Assembly (NCBI RefSeq): GCF_032854445.1
Contig: NC_088302.1
Span: forward strand, 31,775,979-31,839,978
Source of the DNA: Liolophura sinensis
Lineage: Eukaryota > Mollusca > Polyplacophora > Chitonida > Chitonidae
Reading direction: 5' to 3'
DNA: 64,000 nt
Of the stretch, positions 12,801 to 24,774 are shown in pieces. The notes beneath the pieces were generated by a model, which did not search any database, was not told where the DNA came from, and saw nothing but the letters and a program-made list of their open reading frames with translations. The translations under genes and the position numbers were made by a program. Within the stretch, counting starts at the first letter, position 1, and the number at the start of each line of letters is the position of its first letter.

Positions 12801-13783
12801 TAACATTATACATACATTACTACAAAATGCAAGCTCACTTTATTTATTAATGCACAAACCGTGTCAGCTGGAAGAGTATACCAAATATTAAAATGAAGAG
12901 AGACAAAGACATTCCGGCTAAAAGAGAAATGGATATGTTAAATCTCTTCATCTGCACGCCAAATTGAACTTCAGGCTATATTTATTTTTAAAAATCTGTA
13001 CCTTTTCCAGATAATCCACCACAGAAAACTTCTTTTTCGAATCAAACTGGCAATACTAAAGCGCTATGATAATCATAAAGGCGGGATTAAGATGAACGTG
13101 TAACTTCTTTCAGACAAAAACAGTAAATTGTTCCTGCTTCAAATACATGTAAATCCAAGATTTGTTAATTTATATGTCAATTGTTTGATGGAAACGGTTA
13201 TACCATCACATTCAATACCGGCCAATTTTATACAAAAAAATATCTCCAGCTGTCAAATGTTCACGGCATGACACGTTTATCCTTATGACCAATATCACTG
13301 CGTAAATTAAGTGTAATTTGCTACTATCTTGGTATTTACATGAATAGACTAAAACCCGGGATGTGGTAAATTTACGCTCTGTTTCACCAGTTACGTGTAA
13401 CTATCACACTATCGTCGCTGGTTTGGTCTTACTCTCTCTGTGCTGTATAGTCTTTTATAGTACGATACTTATCAAATTCTGTTCTATGGGGCGATGGGAT
13501 ATTTATATTGTACATGCCACGCCTGGCAAACAGTTTATTGTAACAGAATGTTTGATTTTATTCTGGTCAGGGGAAGATGTGTTATCTATGTATTATATCA
13601 CGTGTATAATGCCAACTATATATTAAAACTGATTCAGGGAAGTAGCTTCAGGATTTCTGAGAAGACACCTTTGCAATGAAAAGATACAAGTTCATGTTTG
13701 ATTACTTTCGAGTGAAAAGAATCGCCGCTGATTGGTTGGTGGGCCAGTGAAAGGTAGACAAGTCAACACGAGGTTGATATTAT

Positions 13784-13852
13784 TATATTTATTTGATTGG
13801 TGTTTTACCCGTACTCAAGAATATTTCACTTATGCGATGGCGGCCAGCAGAA
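13784..13852 (-). mobile_element. Meta-type SINE, short 3' fragment
   Basis: Only the tail and the first part of the body, up to GCGATGGCGGCCAGCAG, are present. Confidence 0.75.
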
Positions 13853-14165
13853 CCACGAGGGGTGTGACACCTACGTGAATGGATAACAATACATATACAC
13901 TTGTAAAGTTCAGTTTTCTAGCGTGCCGTTTTTGAATGTTCGAGTCAGTCGAGCAGAGATTGAATAAACAGTGCTATCGAAAATACATACAGACTAACTC
14001 CGTAATGTAAGTCTTTTCCTTGTCACAGTTGACAAGGGCTCATTGAATTTCGCTCCTGATATCTATGCCACATTGCCATTTTATTCATTGATGATGTCCC
14101 CAAATGCCGGTGTATGAAAGCTATATTTTCATGATTAAATCTACTAGATTTGGATCAACAGATTT

Positions 14166-14545
14166 CATTGCTATTTGTTTATTTGATCATATTTTCACTT
14201 TTACGACGGTAGTCAGCATGGTGGGAGGAAGCCTTGGGGAAACGTATGACCATCTGCAGTTTTCGGGTAAATCTTCCCAGATCCCACGTTCCGGAGTGAA
14301 ATATTACTATAACGTTAACGGAATGTGAAGACAGAGAACGGTTTTGGAGACATCTGAAGATAATGCATGGGGGGGGGGGGGGGGGGTTACTAGTTAATTA
14401 ACAATCATATTCAAGGAGATGTCAGTATAAATTGTCACCAGTACAGCCTGGTCATGGACAAAAGTACCACACACAAGGATACCTGCTGTATGGCTGGAGA
14501 GGAAGCCAGCATGTGCTGGACTAGAACTCACAGCGGCCATATTGG
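14166..14545 (-). mobile_element. Meta-type SINE, old and interrupted
   Basis: Tail and centre (CAGCATGGTGGGAGGAAGCC) lie at 14171-14290. Head-side sequence (GAGAGGAAGCCAGCATGTGC) lies at 14495-14545. About 200 unrelated bases, including a G run at about 14370-14386, separate the two parts. Confidence 0.55.
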
Positions 14546-17500
14546 TGCTGTCTGGGTAAGGGCGGCTAATACAACTGCAGCAGTCCTGTATATTATCACT
14601 TCACATGCAAACGGGTATAAGCTGATCCTAATTAGCATTAGGCAACTTTAGAGTCATTTTAACACTATAATAGTACAGGTAGGAGTCTGATTTTTACTGA
14701 ACGGTAATGATTTGAGCTATTCTGGGTAAAAAAGAAAATTTGATCTGATATGGATTTTTGCCAGAAATTTCCGGTATAGCCTCTTTCTTCAGAAAATTCG
14801 ACTTTAGGTAAAAGTAAAGTCAAAAATATGATGGGAACTTCTGAAACTTCCAGTGTTGTGCGTAAAGATCGCATCACAGTTCGAACATAGGTCTACATTT
14901 ATAGTCAAAATAAAATCTATGAAAAAAAATCAGAGTACGTTTAGAGAGAGTTTTCAATGGTCTTTCTCCTTCTATTCACTATTAAAGATGATTATTTTTA
15001 AGCTTTAACCGTCACACTAGTGATACCGGCCTAGTTTATAGCTTACATCTATAACATTAATATTTCCAAGAAACACGTTCCAAACATCTTGGCTCAGTTG
15101 TTCAAAAACTGTTTTAAGACTTAATACCAGTTTATCTTTTAGACAAGTCTTCAATTTTGTACTTAGCCGAAGCAAAATTGTGTAACAGTGTATTAAATAT
15201 GAACTATATGAAGTCTGCTGCTTTTATACTTTGACTTTGAACTGCATTGGCTGCTGAGTTTGGCTAAAATTTTTAATATAGAATATGACTTAATGCTGGT
15301 CGGTATTAACTAATGCACCTTAGAACAATGGTGCACTGTTGAATATAGGTTTGAATCAAGCCACTACATGACGCAGATGTGATAGGGCCATAATTCGTTG
15401 ACATTTGGACCGAATTAACCTAAAAAGGTCTGCCTTGTTTTGATGACAGGCCAGGTTGAAATATTAAATTCCGTTAATTAACTGAGTGGCCAGTTGATTG
15501 ATTGAATGACTGAATGTTTTTCGTTCAACGCCGTGCTTGGGACTTTTTCATCCATATATGAAGGCGGTCAGGTTTAAGGGTGGAAGAAACTGCGGCACCC
15601 AGAGTAAGCTACTGATCATCATTATATATGCCCGTAAAACGCCATGACTGGAAGCCGCCAAAGCCAAAACAGGGAGAGCTATTTAATCAAGAGCCTGAAA
15701 GCACTGCAGTGAATCAGTCTTTTGATTTTGACGGTTAGTATTGAATCCCAATGCCTTAATTTCCCCGCAATTATGCTGAAGTTTCATTGATCTGCACGTA
15801 TAAAAAAATTGCATGAATTTTCATGCAAAACAGCTATTGCCAAAATAACATGCCGTTTGTGCAAATACAGCTGTCGGCACATTAATTAATGTTCACGGCG
15901 TTAATGTGTAGAATACGTTTCGTCCGCGCTTCTTATGATAATAGTGATAGCTGGCAGACTCTGTATGCGCTTGTCGTGCTCTCAACACAACGATAAATAT
16001 ACAAAGTTTGCGTTGGAAAATATGACGATACGCCATAAATATATGATAAAAGATGACAGATGATAGTTGACCGACGTTCACACCTAACCTGTGAAACCCA
16101 GTGTTTTGTCATCTTATACTACAGATAGCATTCTATTCTAGCTCTTCGTACAAACGCTCACATAATATAGCAACTTAGTTTGTCACGTGGTTCAAACATG
16201 GCTGACAGCCTTCTGTAAGGACAGAGAACGTACACATATCCCACCTGAACGTACCAGGGGTGTTAACGGGAGTAGTTGAAACCGTGTCAGCACATATAGT
16301 CTCATACCTGGGCCCTAGATATTACCTCCCCTGCACATGTGAATAGGGCCAAGGGTCTGGACTAGTTAGCGCGAGGCGGAATTGTAACTCGGGTCTTGTG
16401 GAAACAGCTGTGCCTCATGCGTAGACAGTCGCTACTGGAGCAGTACTCAGATGTATCCGTGTAGGTGAATAAGAGGGAGCTGCTGTTGACAGTTATATGG
16501 TGTGTCTATAATTGGATTTTTTGGTAGACCATATATACGTATACCGACTGGTTCCCCCAGACAACTGATGCTTTCTTGCAACAAGGGCTGCAGTTTTAAA
16601 GCGCTGTGAAAAATCGTGTGACAAAACGGGTACGTACGTGGCGTTTATCTGCATCTATATTTACGGTCGCTCGCTTTCGTATCTCTGCGGGAAGGTCTGT
16701 GTGCGATGTTCCTGTGTCTTCCTGTGGTCTGATACTCCTGCTGGCAGATGCTCGTGATACATAGGCTTATCGGTTCGTGAATATCCAGGCGCGGGCATAT
16801 GGCAGTAGTATATACAATACAGTATAGCAGTAACAGGTAGCTAGCTACATATTGTCGACGACAACCACTACTCTAGTGCTCTGCAAAGAAGCAGACATTT
16901 TAGATACAATATCCGTCTTTTGAGAAATAGAGTTGTATCAACAAAGGCTACGTCTTCGTGTCAGCAAGGTTGATACTTGCTGAATGTTATCTCTGTGTAA
17001 ATATATACCCAGAGCACCGCCATATGACAACAGTACAAGTCTAACCCGTACACGCACAGTAACGCAGCACAGTTTGTATCTGCGCAAATGAGTATAGCAG
17101 TAATAAGTAGCTTAATAAATATACCTGTACTTTATTTACGGGGCGTATGTTTGCTGTATTTCGGCCTTGAGGATGTCTAAGTTGTCAAGTTTTCGTAATA
17201 TAAGTTTTTGGTATTTGGGGACTGTTAGCCTGCTGTCTTATCATAAGGAAGTAGGCGTCGAATCAGCCCTATAAGAAAAGACAACACTAGAGATGCGTGT
17301 ATGTCTCGAAAGAGTTGCTTGTTTGCATATTATAGCCGGCGGTGTAGACTTGTTTCATGGTATTCGAAACATTATGATAATAGTACCTGGTGGAAGAGGC
17401 CCGGGGCGGAGGGGGCGGGGAGCGGCGGCGGCCGGGGGATTGGTCGTAGAATGAATAAATACATAAATGATTAGGGTACGCACTGGCAGTACTTCAGTTG

Positions 17501-17954
17501 TGGGACTGATGTTAGCATGAGAATGATAACATCTAAAATCAGAACAAAAGGAAATAGAGGCCATCTAAAAAAAGAGAAGAAAACAATCTGTTAAAAATCG
17601 AAAAGCATGTTCAATAGTTTTCAGAATATTATAGGATTTTGTGTAAAAACTATGCCTTATGGTACAGGTCAATGGTTTTAAAGTATTTACTTACAGCGTC
17701 GCAAGGACGGCTTGTGCACAAGTCTGCTTAAGCTCGACGGATTGGACCGAGTGGACACGTGTATGATCTTCATAAATCGTTGAAAATCACGTATATGTTT
17801 CAGAAATACTAATAATTCTTGAAACATACATTTATGTTAATCCTTTACATTTCATTCTATAGCATTCCTCATATTTAAGTAACATATCCACAATAGTCAT
17901 TATCATGTATCCATAGACTGAGCTTACATTTTTAGCTGGTTAATATCCTCATCT
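14546..17954. other. non-coding stretch upstream of CPES-like copy 1
   Basis: A diverged SINE-like piece is seen at about 15515-15640 (GTTCAACGCCGTGCTTGGG). A CACGTG lies near 16180, and a GC-rich patch with GGGGCGGAGG-type boxes lies at 17398-17445. The GC patch could be a promoter element or a chance run. No upstream exon with a good donor was found for the downstream gene. Confidence 0.3.
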
Positions 17955-19170
17955 TTATGTTGTCTTTAGTTCTGCTCACGTGCTACTGGAACATATACTC
18001 GTTAATTCTATCCCTTCTCACGTAATCGCTACATATACTCTCCAGTTCTGTTCTGGTCACCTTATATTAACAGGAACATATACTTCTACGTTCTCGCTAC
18101 TTTTACTCTCTTTACGTATAGCTAAAACATGTGCTCTTTAATTATATTCTCTTGACGTTAAACTGCAGCATAAACACTTTAATGATGTTTATATCAAGTC
18201 TAACTACAACTTAGACTCTTCAATGATGTTCTCATCACGTGTAACTACAACATAAACTCTTTAATGATGTTCTCTTCACGTGTAACTACAACTTAGAGGT
18301 TTTAGTGATGTTCTCTTGGCGTTTAACTACAACATAAACTCTTTAAAGGAGAAGAAAAATTCTAACAAATCTAACAAATACCATTGAAAGAGTATGCATT
18401 TCCTAGCAGGCGCATGCCGAAAAATCTAATATGTACCTCAAGATGATAAATTATAAATTAAGTCAGCGCCAAAATCCGCTATGGGCGACTCCATTTTGCG
18501 TAAGAACTAGTCCTGATGTCTTCTGTGTTAGGAGGAGAATTGTCGTCGGAAACCCCCGAAGTGCAGTTCATACATTTCCGGTAGAACTATTTTTGCCCAG
18601 AAGGTAGCCAACAGTACAGTTCGTTCTCCGCTTGAGGATGCGAAAATCGGAATGTTGGAAGTAGGTTCCGAGTTTTCACGAACAATCTGGCAGTTTTACC
18701 GAAATTCATTGGCTGAGAGGCTACACACCCTCATCACGTGAAACTACAACATAAACTCTTTAATGACGTTTATATCACATGTAACTACAACATAAACTCT
18801 TTAATGATGTTCTCTTTGCGTTTAACTACAACTTACACGTTTTAGTCATGTTCTCTTCACGTGTAACAACAACATAATGTCTTTAATGTTTTCATCACGT
18901 ATAACTACAACATAAACTCCTTAATGATGCTCTCTTTACATGTAACTACAACTTAGACTCTTTACTGATGTTCTCGTCACGTTTAACTACAACATAAACT
19001 CTGTAATGATGTTTTCATCACGTGTAACTACAACATAAACTGTTTAATGATGTTCTCTTCACGGGTAACTACAGCTTAGACTCTTTAGTGATGTTCTCAT
19101 CACGTGTAGCTAAAACATAAACTCTTTAATGATGTTCTATTCGCGTGTAATTACAACATAAACTCTTTAA
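17955..19170. repeat. minisatellite, unit about 41 bases, with CACGTG motifs
   Basis: The unit is of the type AACTCTTTAATGATGTTCTC followed by CACGTGTAACTACAACATA. Copies are diverged at the left (about 17955-18180) and clear at 18180-18345 and 18730-19170. At least six units contain the palindrome CACGTG. About 380 bases of unrelated sequence (18346-18728) interrupt the array. The right end lies about 620 bases before the first CPES-like exon. Confidence 0.85.
18346..18728. other. unrelated insert within the 41-base array
   Basis: The sequence between AGGAGAAGAAAAATTC and GAGGCTACACACCC shares nothing with the surrounding units. No terminal inverted repeat, poly-A tail or coding frame was found. 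It may be an inserted element or the remnant of an older unrelated spacer. Confidence 0.45.
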
Positions 19171-19274
19171 TGATGAAAAAGAAAACGATGTGCAGACGCT
19201 GTGATTAAATGAAAACATCAGTGCAACTGTATTATGCCAAAAGTGAAGCAATTACCACTTTTTACCACTACAAT

Positions 19275-19372
19275 TTATTTATTTATTTATTTCATAACTC
19301 AAGAATAGTTCACTTATACAACGGCGGCCAGCATTATGGTGGGAGGAAGCCAGGGAAAACCCTGGTTAATTT
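19275..19372 (-). mobile_element. Meta-type SINE fragment
   Basis: A repeated ATTTATTT tail is followed by ACGGCGGCCAGCATTATGG and then breaks down. It lacks the GTTTTACGCC stretch of the consensus tail. Confidence 0.7.
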
Positions 19373-19789
19373 ACCACCAGAGAAAGATAAACCTGGTTTA
19401 ATGTTATACCAGGAAGCAGATGTTAATTATAAATGAAGGCCCGGGGCATCTAAATACAGATGTAACATAATAAGTAATCTTGTGAAACGCAGAGGGAGGA
19501 TATATCTAACATTATCACGTTTTAGCTATTCGTCATATGCAGGGTTATAATGTTAAACGTATACTAGGTTAATTCCTTATGTCATGAAAAACAGTGCTAT
19601 ACGGCTATAATGCGAATAATTTACTGCTATATGCTCTGATGTACTTCATAATGCGAACAGGCAGTTCCGATTTATCATAATCGCGCTTAATTATGTATGG
19701 TTAATTTTAACCTGTTATATACGATTTGTAGTATATATATCAATAGGCAATTATTAATTTCTGGCATTTGTTTCTTCGTTTTCTCCTAG

Positions 19790-20577
19790 TTCTCTCACGG
19801 TCTGTGCTGTACGAGTCGTCATATTTCGCAAGACCTATGCTGTCACCATGCCAGCGGTATGCCGTTATAGGGGGAACGGTTCTTCTTGGCGTCTACGTCC
19901 TATTCATGGACTTTCGAATGTATCAGGCGCTGCAGCAGTGGATGGGACCCACCGTGAACGCCAGCAGAAGTCATCATTCCTCCACCCAAACTGTCACCAT
20001 GAAATGGTTGCTTATGCCACATAGCAGCAATTACATATATCATCCTCTGGCCGAGTACTTCGACGAGAAATCGAAGTTCAGCAAACGCTTTCCGTTCATA
20101 ACGGCCAACATGGTGAGCTTTGCGCACGTTGTATTGTTCGCGTCACTTCTTCCTCTCATCTACTCGGGTAGCCTCGCTGTACGACGTTGGGGTAGCTTGG
20201 GCCTTTTCATGGCGAACTGGTTGGATGTCTACGATGGCGTCGTTCATCGGTCCCACGTTGACGAGGAGAAGGAGCTTTATTATACGAAGCCCGTACTAGA
20301 TTTCGATGTAGATAACTTGGTGGATATCTGCGTGGCTATCCTGCAATGTGTAGCATTATACCTGTGCCTCTTGAAGAACCCACCGACACGTGGACACTCA
20401 CGAACTCATGTTTTACCAGTGAGCAGAGACCAACAAAAGACGTTGATCAACTGGGAATTAGGAAAGCCATGTATAGCGTTTGGCGGGCTGGTGGGGCTTT
20501 CGGGGCTACTGTTAGGTCGCTACGTAGCCCGTTTCGGCTATATATTTGAATACATCCCAAAAACTAGTATTCAACAG
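19790..20577 (+). CDS. CPES-like copy 1, exon A (catalytic exon)
   Basis: An acceptor TTTTCTCCTAG precedes 19790, and a donor CAG|GTATGT follows 20577, leaving phase 0. The frame is also open upstream to a TTG at 19768, which is unlikely as a start. The best start is ATG 19837 (MLSPCQRYAV), which aligns with an internal MLSLSV of copy 2. If this is right, copy 1 lacks the 54-residue soluble N-terminus of copy 2. Otherwise an upstream exon joining in phase 1 is missing from the model. The exon encodes the first membrane span, the conserved block LAEYFDEKSKFSKRFPFITA and the phosphotransferase motif, and ends YIPKTSIQQ. Confidence 0.85.
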
Positions 20578-23500
20578 GTATGTGCGTTCTGATTATCATT
20601 TTCTCAATATTAATCTCAGGCTCTCATGTAAGAGTAGAGGTGAGTGTTAGTTTGAGTTTCTCTGTGTGTCTGCCTGTCTCTCACACTTTGGTGTTTGTGC
20701 TATAACTGTTCCAAATTTTGTTCGATCTCGATAAAATTTTGTGTGCTGGTTCCTTTATGGGGACACAAACCTGCTTTAAAAATCAGCCCGATTCGTGTAT
20801 TAGATGTGTTTGTTATTGAATTGCATGATTCCAATTGGTTGTCGGTTTCTGCGCAATACCTGCTACAAATACGGTCCGATTTTTATCGTTAAAAACATGG
20901 TATTCATTTTGTGCAACGTCTGGTCAAGTTTTAAAACAAAGTGGTTGGTCCAAGATTTTATCCAAATCCGTGCATAATTGTATCCGCAATAGTTACTGAC
21001 AGACGGACAGACAGGTAGACGACATAGACAAATAACAGCTCAGCCTAAAAGCCGGTCTGAGCACCGGTCTGAGATCCGGTTTGGGCATTGTGGCCAAACG
21101 GCCAGGAGTATCTAAACTAGTATAGATCGAATGATTTTGTCTTTCTCTAATCAGCGGTGTATAATATGCAAGGATTGAATTAGTATTTACTGTATTTTCA
21201 TGACACACATCACAGATCTCCACTCGATTGCCGGATTTGCCATGATGGCGGCGTACGTTTCAGGACCGGTAGATCCAGGATCAACCCTTGGTCGAGTCAC
21301 ACCTAAGACTTTAAAAGAGGAAGTTGTAACTTCCTCGCTTGGCGTTCAGCATGAAGGGGATAGTGCAACGACTGGTTGACCCGTATCAGTATAATGGCTC
21401 GGGCGGGGCGTCTTACTTGCCTTCGGTAAGTCGTCTCAGTGAAGCAGCACTAAATAAAAGAGCGGTGGAAATCCGTCCTGCTACAAGGAGACACATTACA
21501 CGTACATGCACCCTAAGGATTCCTTCGTCGTCATATGGCTGAAAAAATTGTTGAGTACGACGTTAAACCCCAAGCACTCACTCACTCACTCCATGATGGC
21601 GGACGACGGGTAATGTAAACATTATAAAATTCGAAAACGGACTGTACCGTAGTTTTGTGGTATACATGTAAAGCCACATACTGGGATTCATGTTCATAAT
21701 ATATAGTTATAAACTCCTTGATATTTTCTCTTTTCAGCGCAACAGTAATCATACCCTTTCTAGCTTATGATGGCATATTGGTCTGGCAATTTTCTGTTTT
21801 AAAATATTTGATGGTGTATAATAATATTAATGTGACTAAATTAATGACGATGGAATATTTGTATGTATGTGCAATGGTCCTATGTAGAAAAGTTACATTA
21901 TAAACAAATTCTATCTTGATTCCTATGTATCGATGTGAAAATATATATATTGTTGTCAACCGCTACTAGACTCATACATACAAATATTCCAACGTCATTA
22001 ATTTAGTTCTTGGCTTATGTATTATCTATCACATATTTGAAAAACTAATTATTGTCATATTATTATTATACCCATCACATATTTGAAAACTGAAAGGAAA
22101 TAATTTCATATTATCGGTTTAACATCTTATTGATAAACTTATATGATGCAAATAATCGTCAGCAATCCGTTTGTTTTTGTACTTGGTCTTATTTAGATAA
22201 CTAATATAAATGTATACACATAAATATATTCAACTGTTTTATTCTATTTCCAGCCTTTTTTTCTGTGTTTGTAATTGTTTGTAAAAGATGGAAAGGATAT
22301 GATTTGTGTCGCGTTTAAAAGAGAAAACATCGAGAAGTTTATAACTGTATTTTATGAACATGAATCCCAGTATGTGGCTTTACATGTATACCATAAAACA
22401 GCGGTATGATCCGTTTTCGGATTTTATATAAATATTTACATTACCCGTCGTCCGCCATCATGGCAAATCCGGCAATCGAGTGGAGATCTGTGATGTGTGT
22501 CATTAAAATACGCTAACTTGGTAAATACTGCTTCAATCTTGACTTATTGTACACCGCTGAATAGAGAAAGATAATATCATTTGAGGTATACCAGTCGATA
22601 CTCCTTGCCGTTTGGCCACAGTTCCCAGACCTGCAGACCGGAGCTCAGACCGGCTTTCAGGCCGACCCACAGTCAATCTCCTATAACACAATCTGTATGC
22701 TGATTTAATAGAATATGTGAGCTACATGCATTTAACAAAATAATCTGCTGCAACACACTACCATCACTCAGATATAGGACTTTCAAATAACTCATTATTT
22801 CTTTCTTTCTTTTTTGTGTGTGAAAAGAACATGTATGTGTAATATAAATAGGGCTACACAAAGAACAAGGAAACCTTTAGGCTATTAGACATCAAATGCC
22901 GCTTGTAGACGTTTGAAATGTCTTTCAGTAGAGAAGACATTAAAACTGCAGTTGCCACAAGTGTCTGTCTCGCAACTGAACAGAAATATGATCCCTGGCT
23001 GATGTTAAAACGAAATGGCGCAGACATCAGACGCCGCTGCCATATGTGTGACGATTTGCCAACTACCACACTGTTATGGCCGCTCTGATTTGGCTCTTCA
23101 TGCTGGTCTGGATTATTCGAGAATATCTGCGGACGTACATGGGAAGGTCTCCCAGCAACCTGCAGACAGTCGTGGGTCTCCCCCGGGCTCTGCCCGGTTT
23201 CCTCCCACCATAATGCTATAAGTGAAATATTCTTGAGTAGGCCTACGGCGAAAAACACCAGTCAAATACATAAATATTCGGGAATAATTCTGCCTGTGGA
23301 CTAAATTCCCTTGCCCATTTACATTGTCTTCGCGTTATTGTTTTTTAAATGTGACAACAATAAGGCATTTGAGCAATTACACTGAACCAGTGATATCTAA
23401 TGAGTTGTTTTTAAAACCACTGCAATATTTTCGACAAGAGGGCGGATGTTATCCGTGACTTGTGACCATTTGCAAACTAAAATAATCTCATCGCTGCTCT

Positions 23501-24688
23501 GGTTTTACTCTCAATATATACACACTGTATTTGTTTATGTTTACTTTGGTTCTTTTTTGCCATGAGTATAAGGCGTGTCCTGAATGTACTGGGCTGTGCA
23601 TGTTTCAATATGCTGGTAATCCGTTAAACCCGAGGCAAGGGTCGCTGTATGCATCATGTTGAATTCTCCACTTACAAGATGGTGGCCAATGTAAATTAAG
23701 GGTTGAGGGATGCTCAGAGTAAAACTTAATGTGCATGTGGGAAATGGCCCGAAAAGCAAGCATCTTAACCATTGACATGACACGCTCATGTTTTGAGCGT
23801 TGTCCTTATTGACCTGAAAGGTCCATTATTCCATGGGATTTTATATGTACATAAATGTCGCGATATCACATTATTATTATTATATTATTTATTATGATTT
23901 TATTTATTATCATTATCATTATTATCATCATTATTATTATTATTCAACTAATAACACTATTGTATTACGACAATTACTGCTTTACAGAAACAACAGTTAT
24001 TGGTGATGAAAAGTACCCAGATGTGGGTAATTATATGGCTCAGACGTTTCGTCAGTTCATTTAACTTGATTGACTACGCTATTATAAGTATAGCCCTGGA
24101 TAAAGTTTGGGTAAGTAAACTCTCCATGTCAAATCTCTACACTTGGAAAGATTTGTCGAGAGAGAAAAAACACAAATGAAAATTGGTCTGTATTTTCCTT
24201 TAGCAAAAGAAGAATTACTAAAATATTAATCTTTCTGCTAGCACAAAGGACATTGTATGGTAAAGTGGGGAATTCGCCCAAGTGCAAGATGCTGTGTACT
24301 TCAAGGAACGAAAAAGACTATAGTTGTGACTGACATCTACGTAGCTTTTCCTGTTACTCTCAATACATATACTTAAGCAAGTCTTTATCCGTGTTCGCGA
24401 TGTATAGGTCGTAAACTCGAAAAATGGTAGTTTGCTCCAGTCACACTTAAACATCCTTTTTAGTATTAGACATGGTATAGTGGGGAAAATCACTGTCACA
24501 AATGTAACTTTTTGAAAAATTCTTGAAGACGCAATTAAACACTAATTAAGTAAATAAATAATAAGCCTAATTTTCAGCCTTATAATTCCGCTACATATTA
24601 CACATGCCATGACAAGTTAAAAAAAAAACACATTCACACAACCTATACCTTAAATGAAAGGCCTGTACAAACTAAATGGAATTGTATT

Positions 24689-24774
<86 letters not shown>

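Noticed and set aside
19848..19850. ATG with strong CACC context inside CPES-like exon A
   Set aside because: Out of frame with the conserved protein; the in-frame ATG at 19837 aligns with copy 2.
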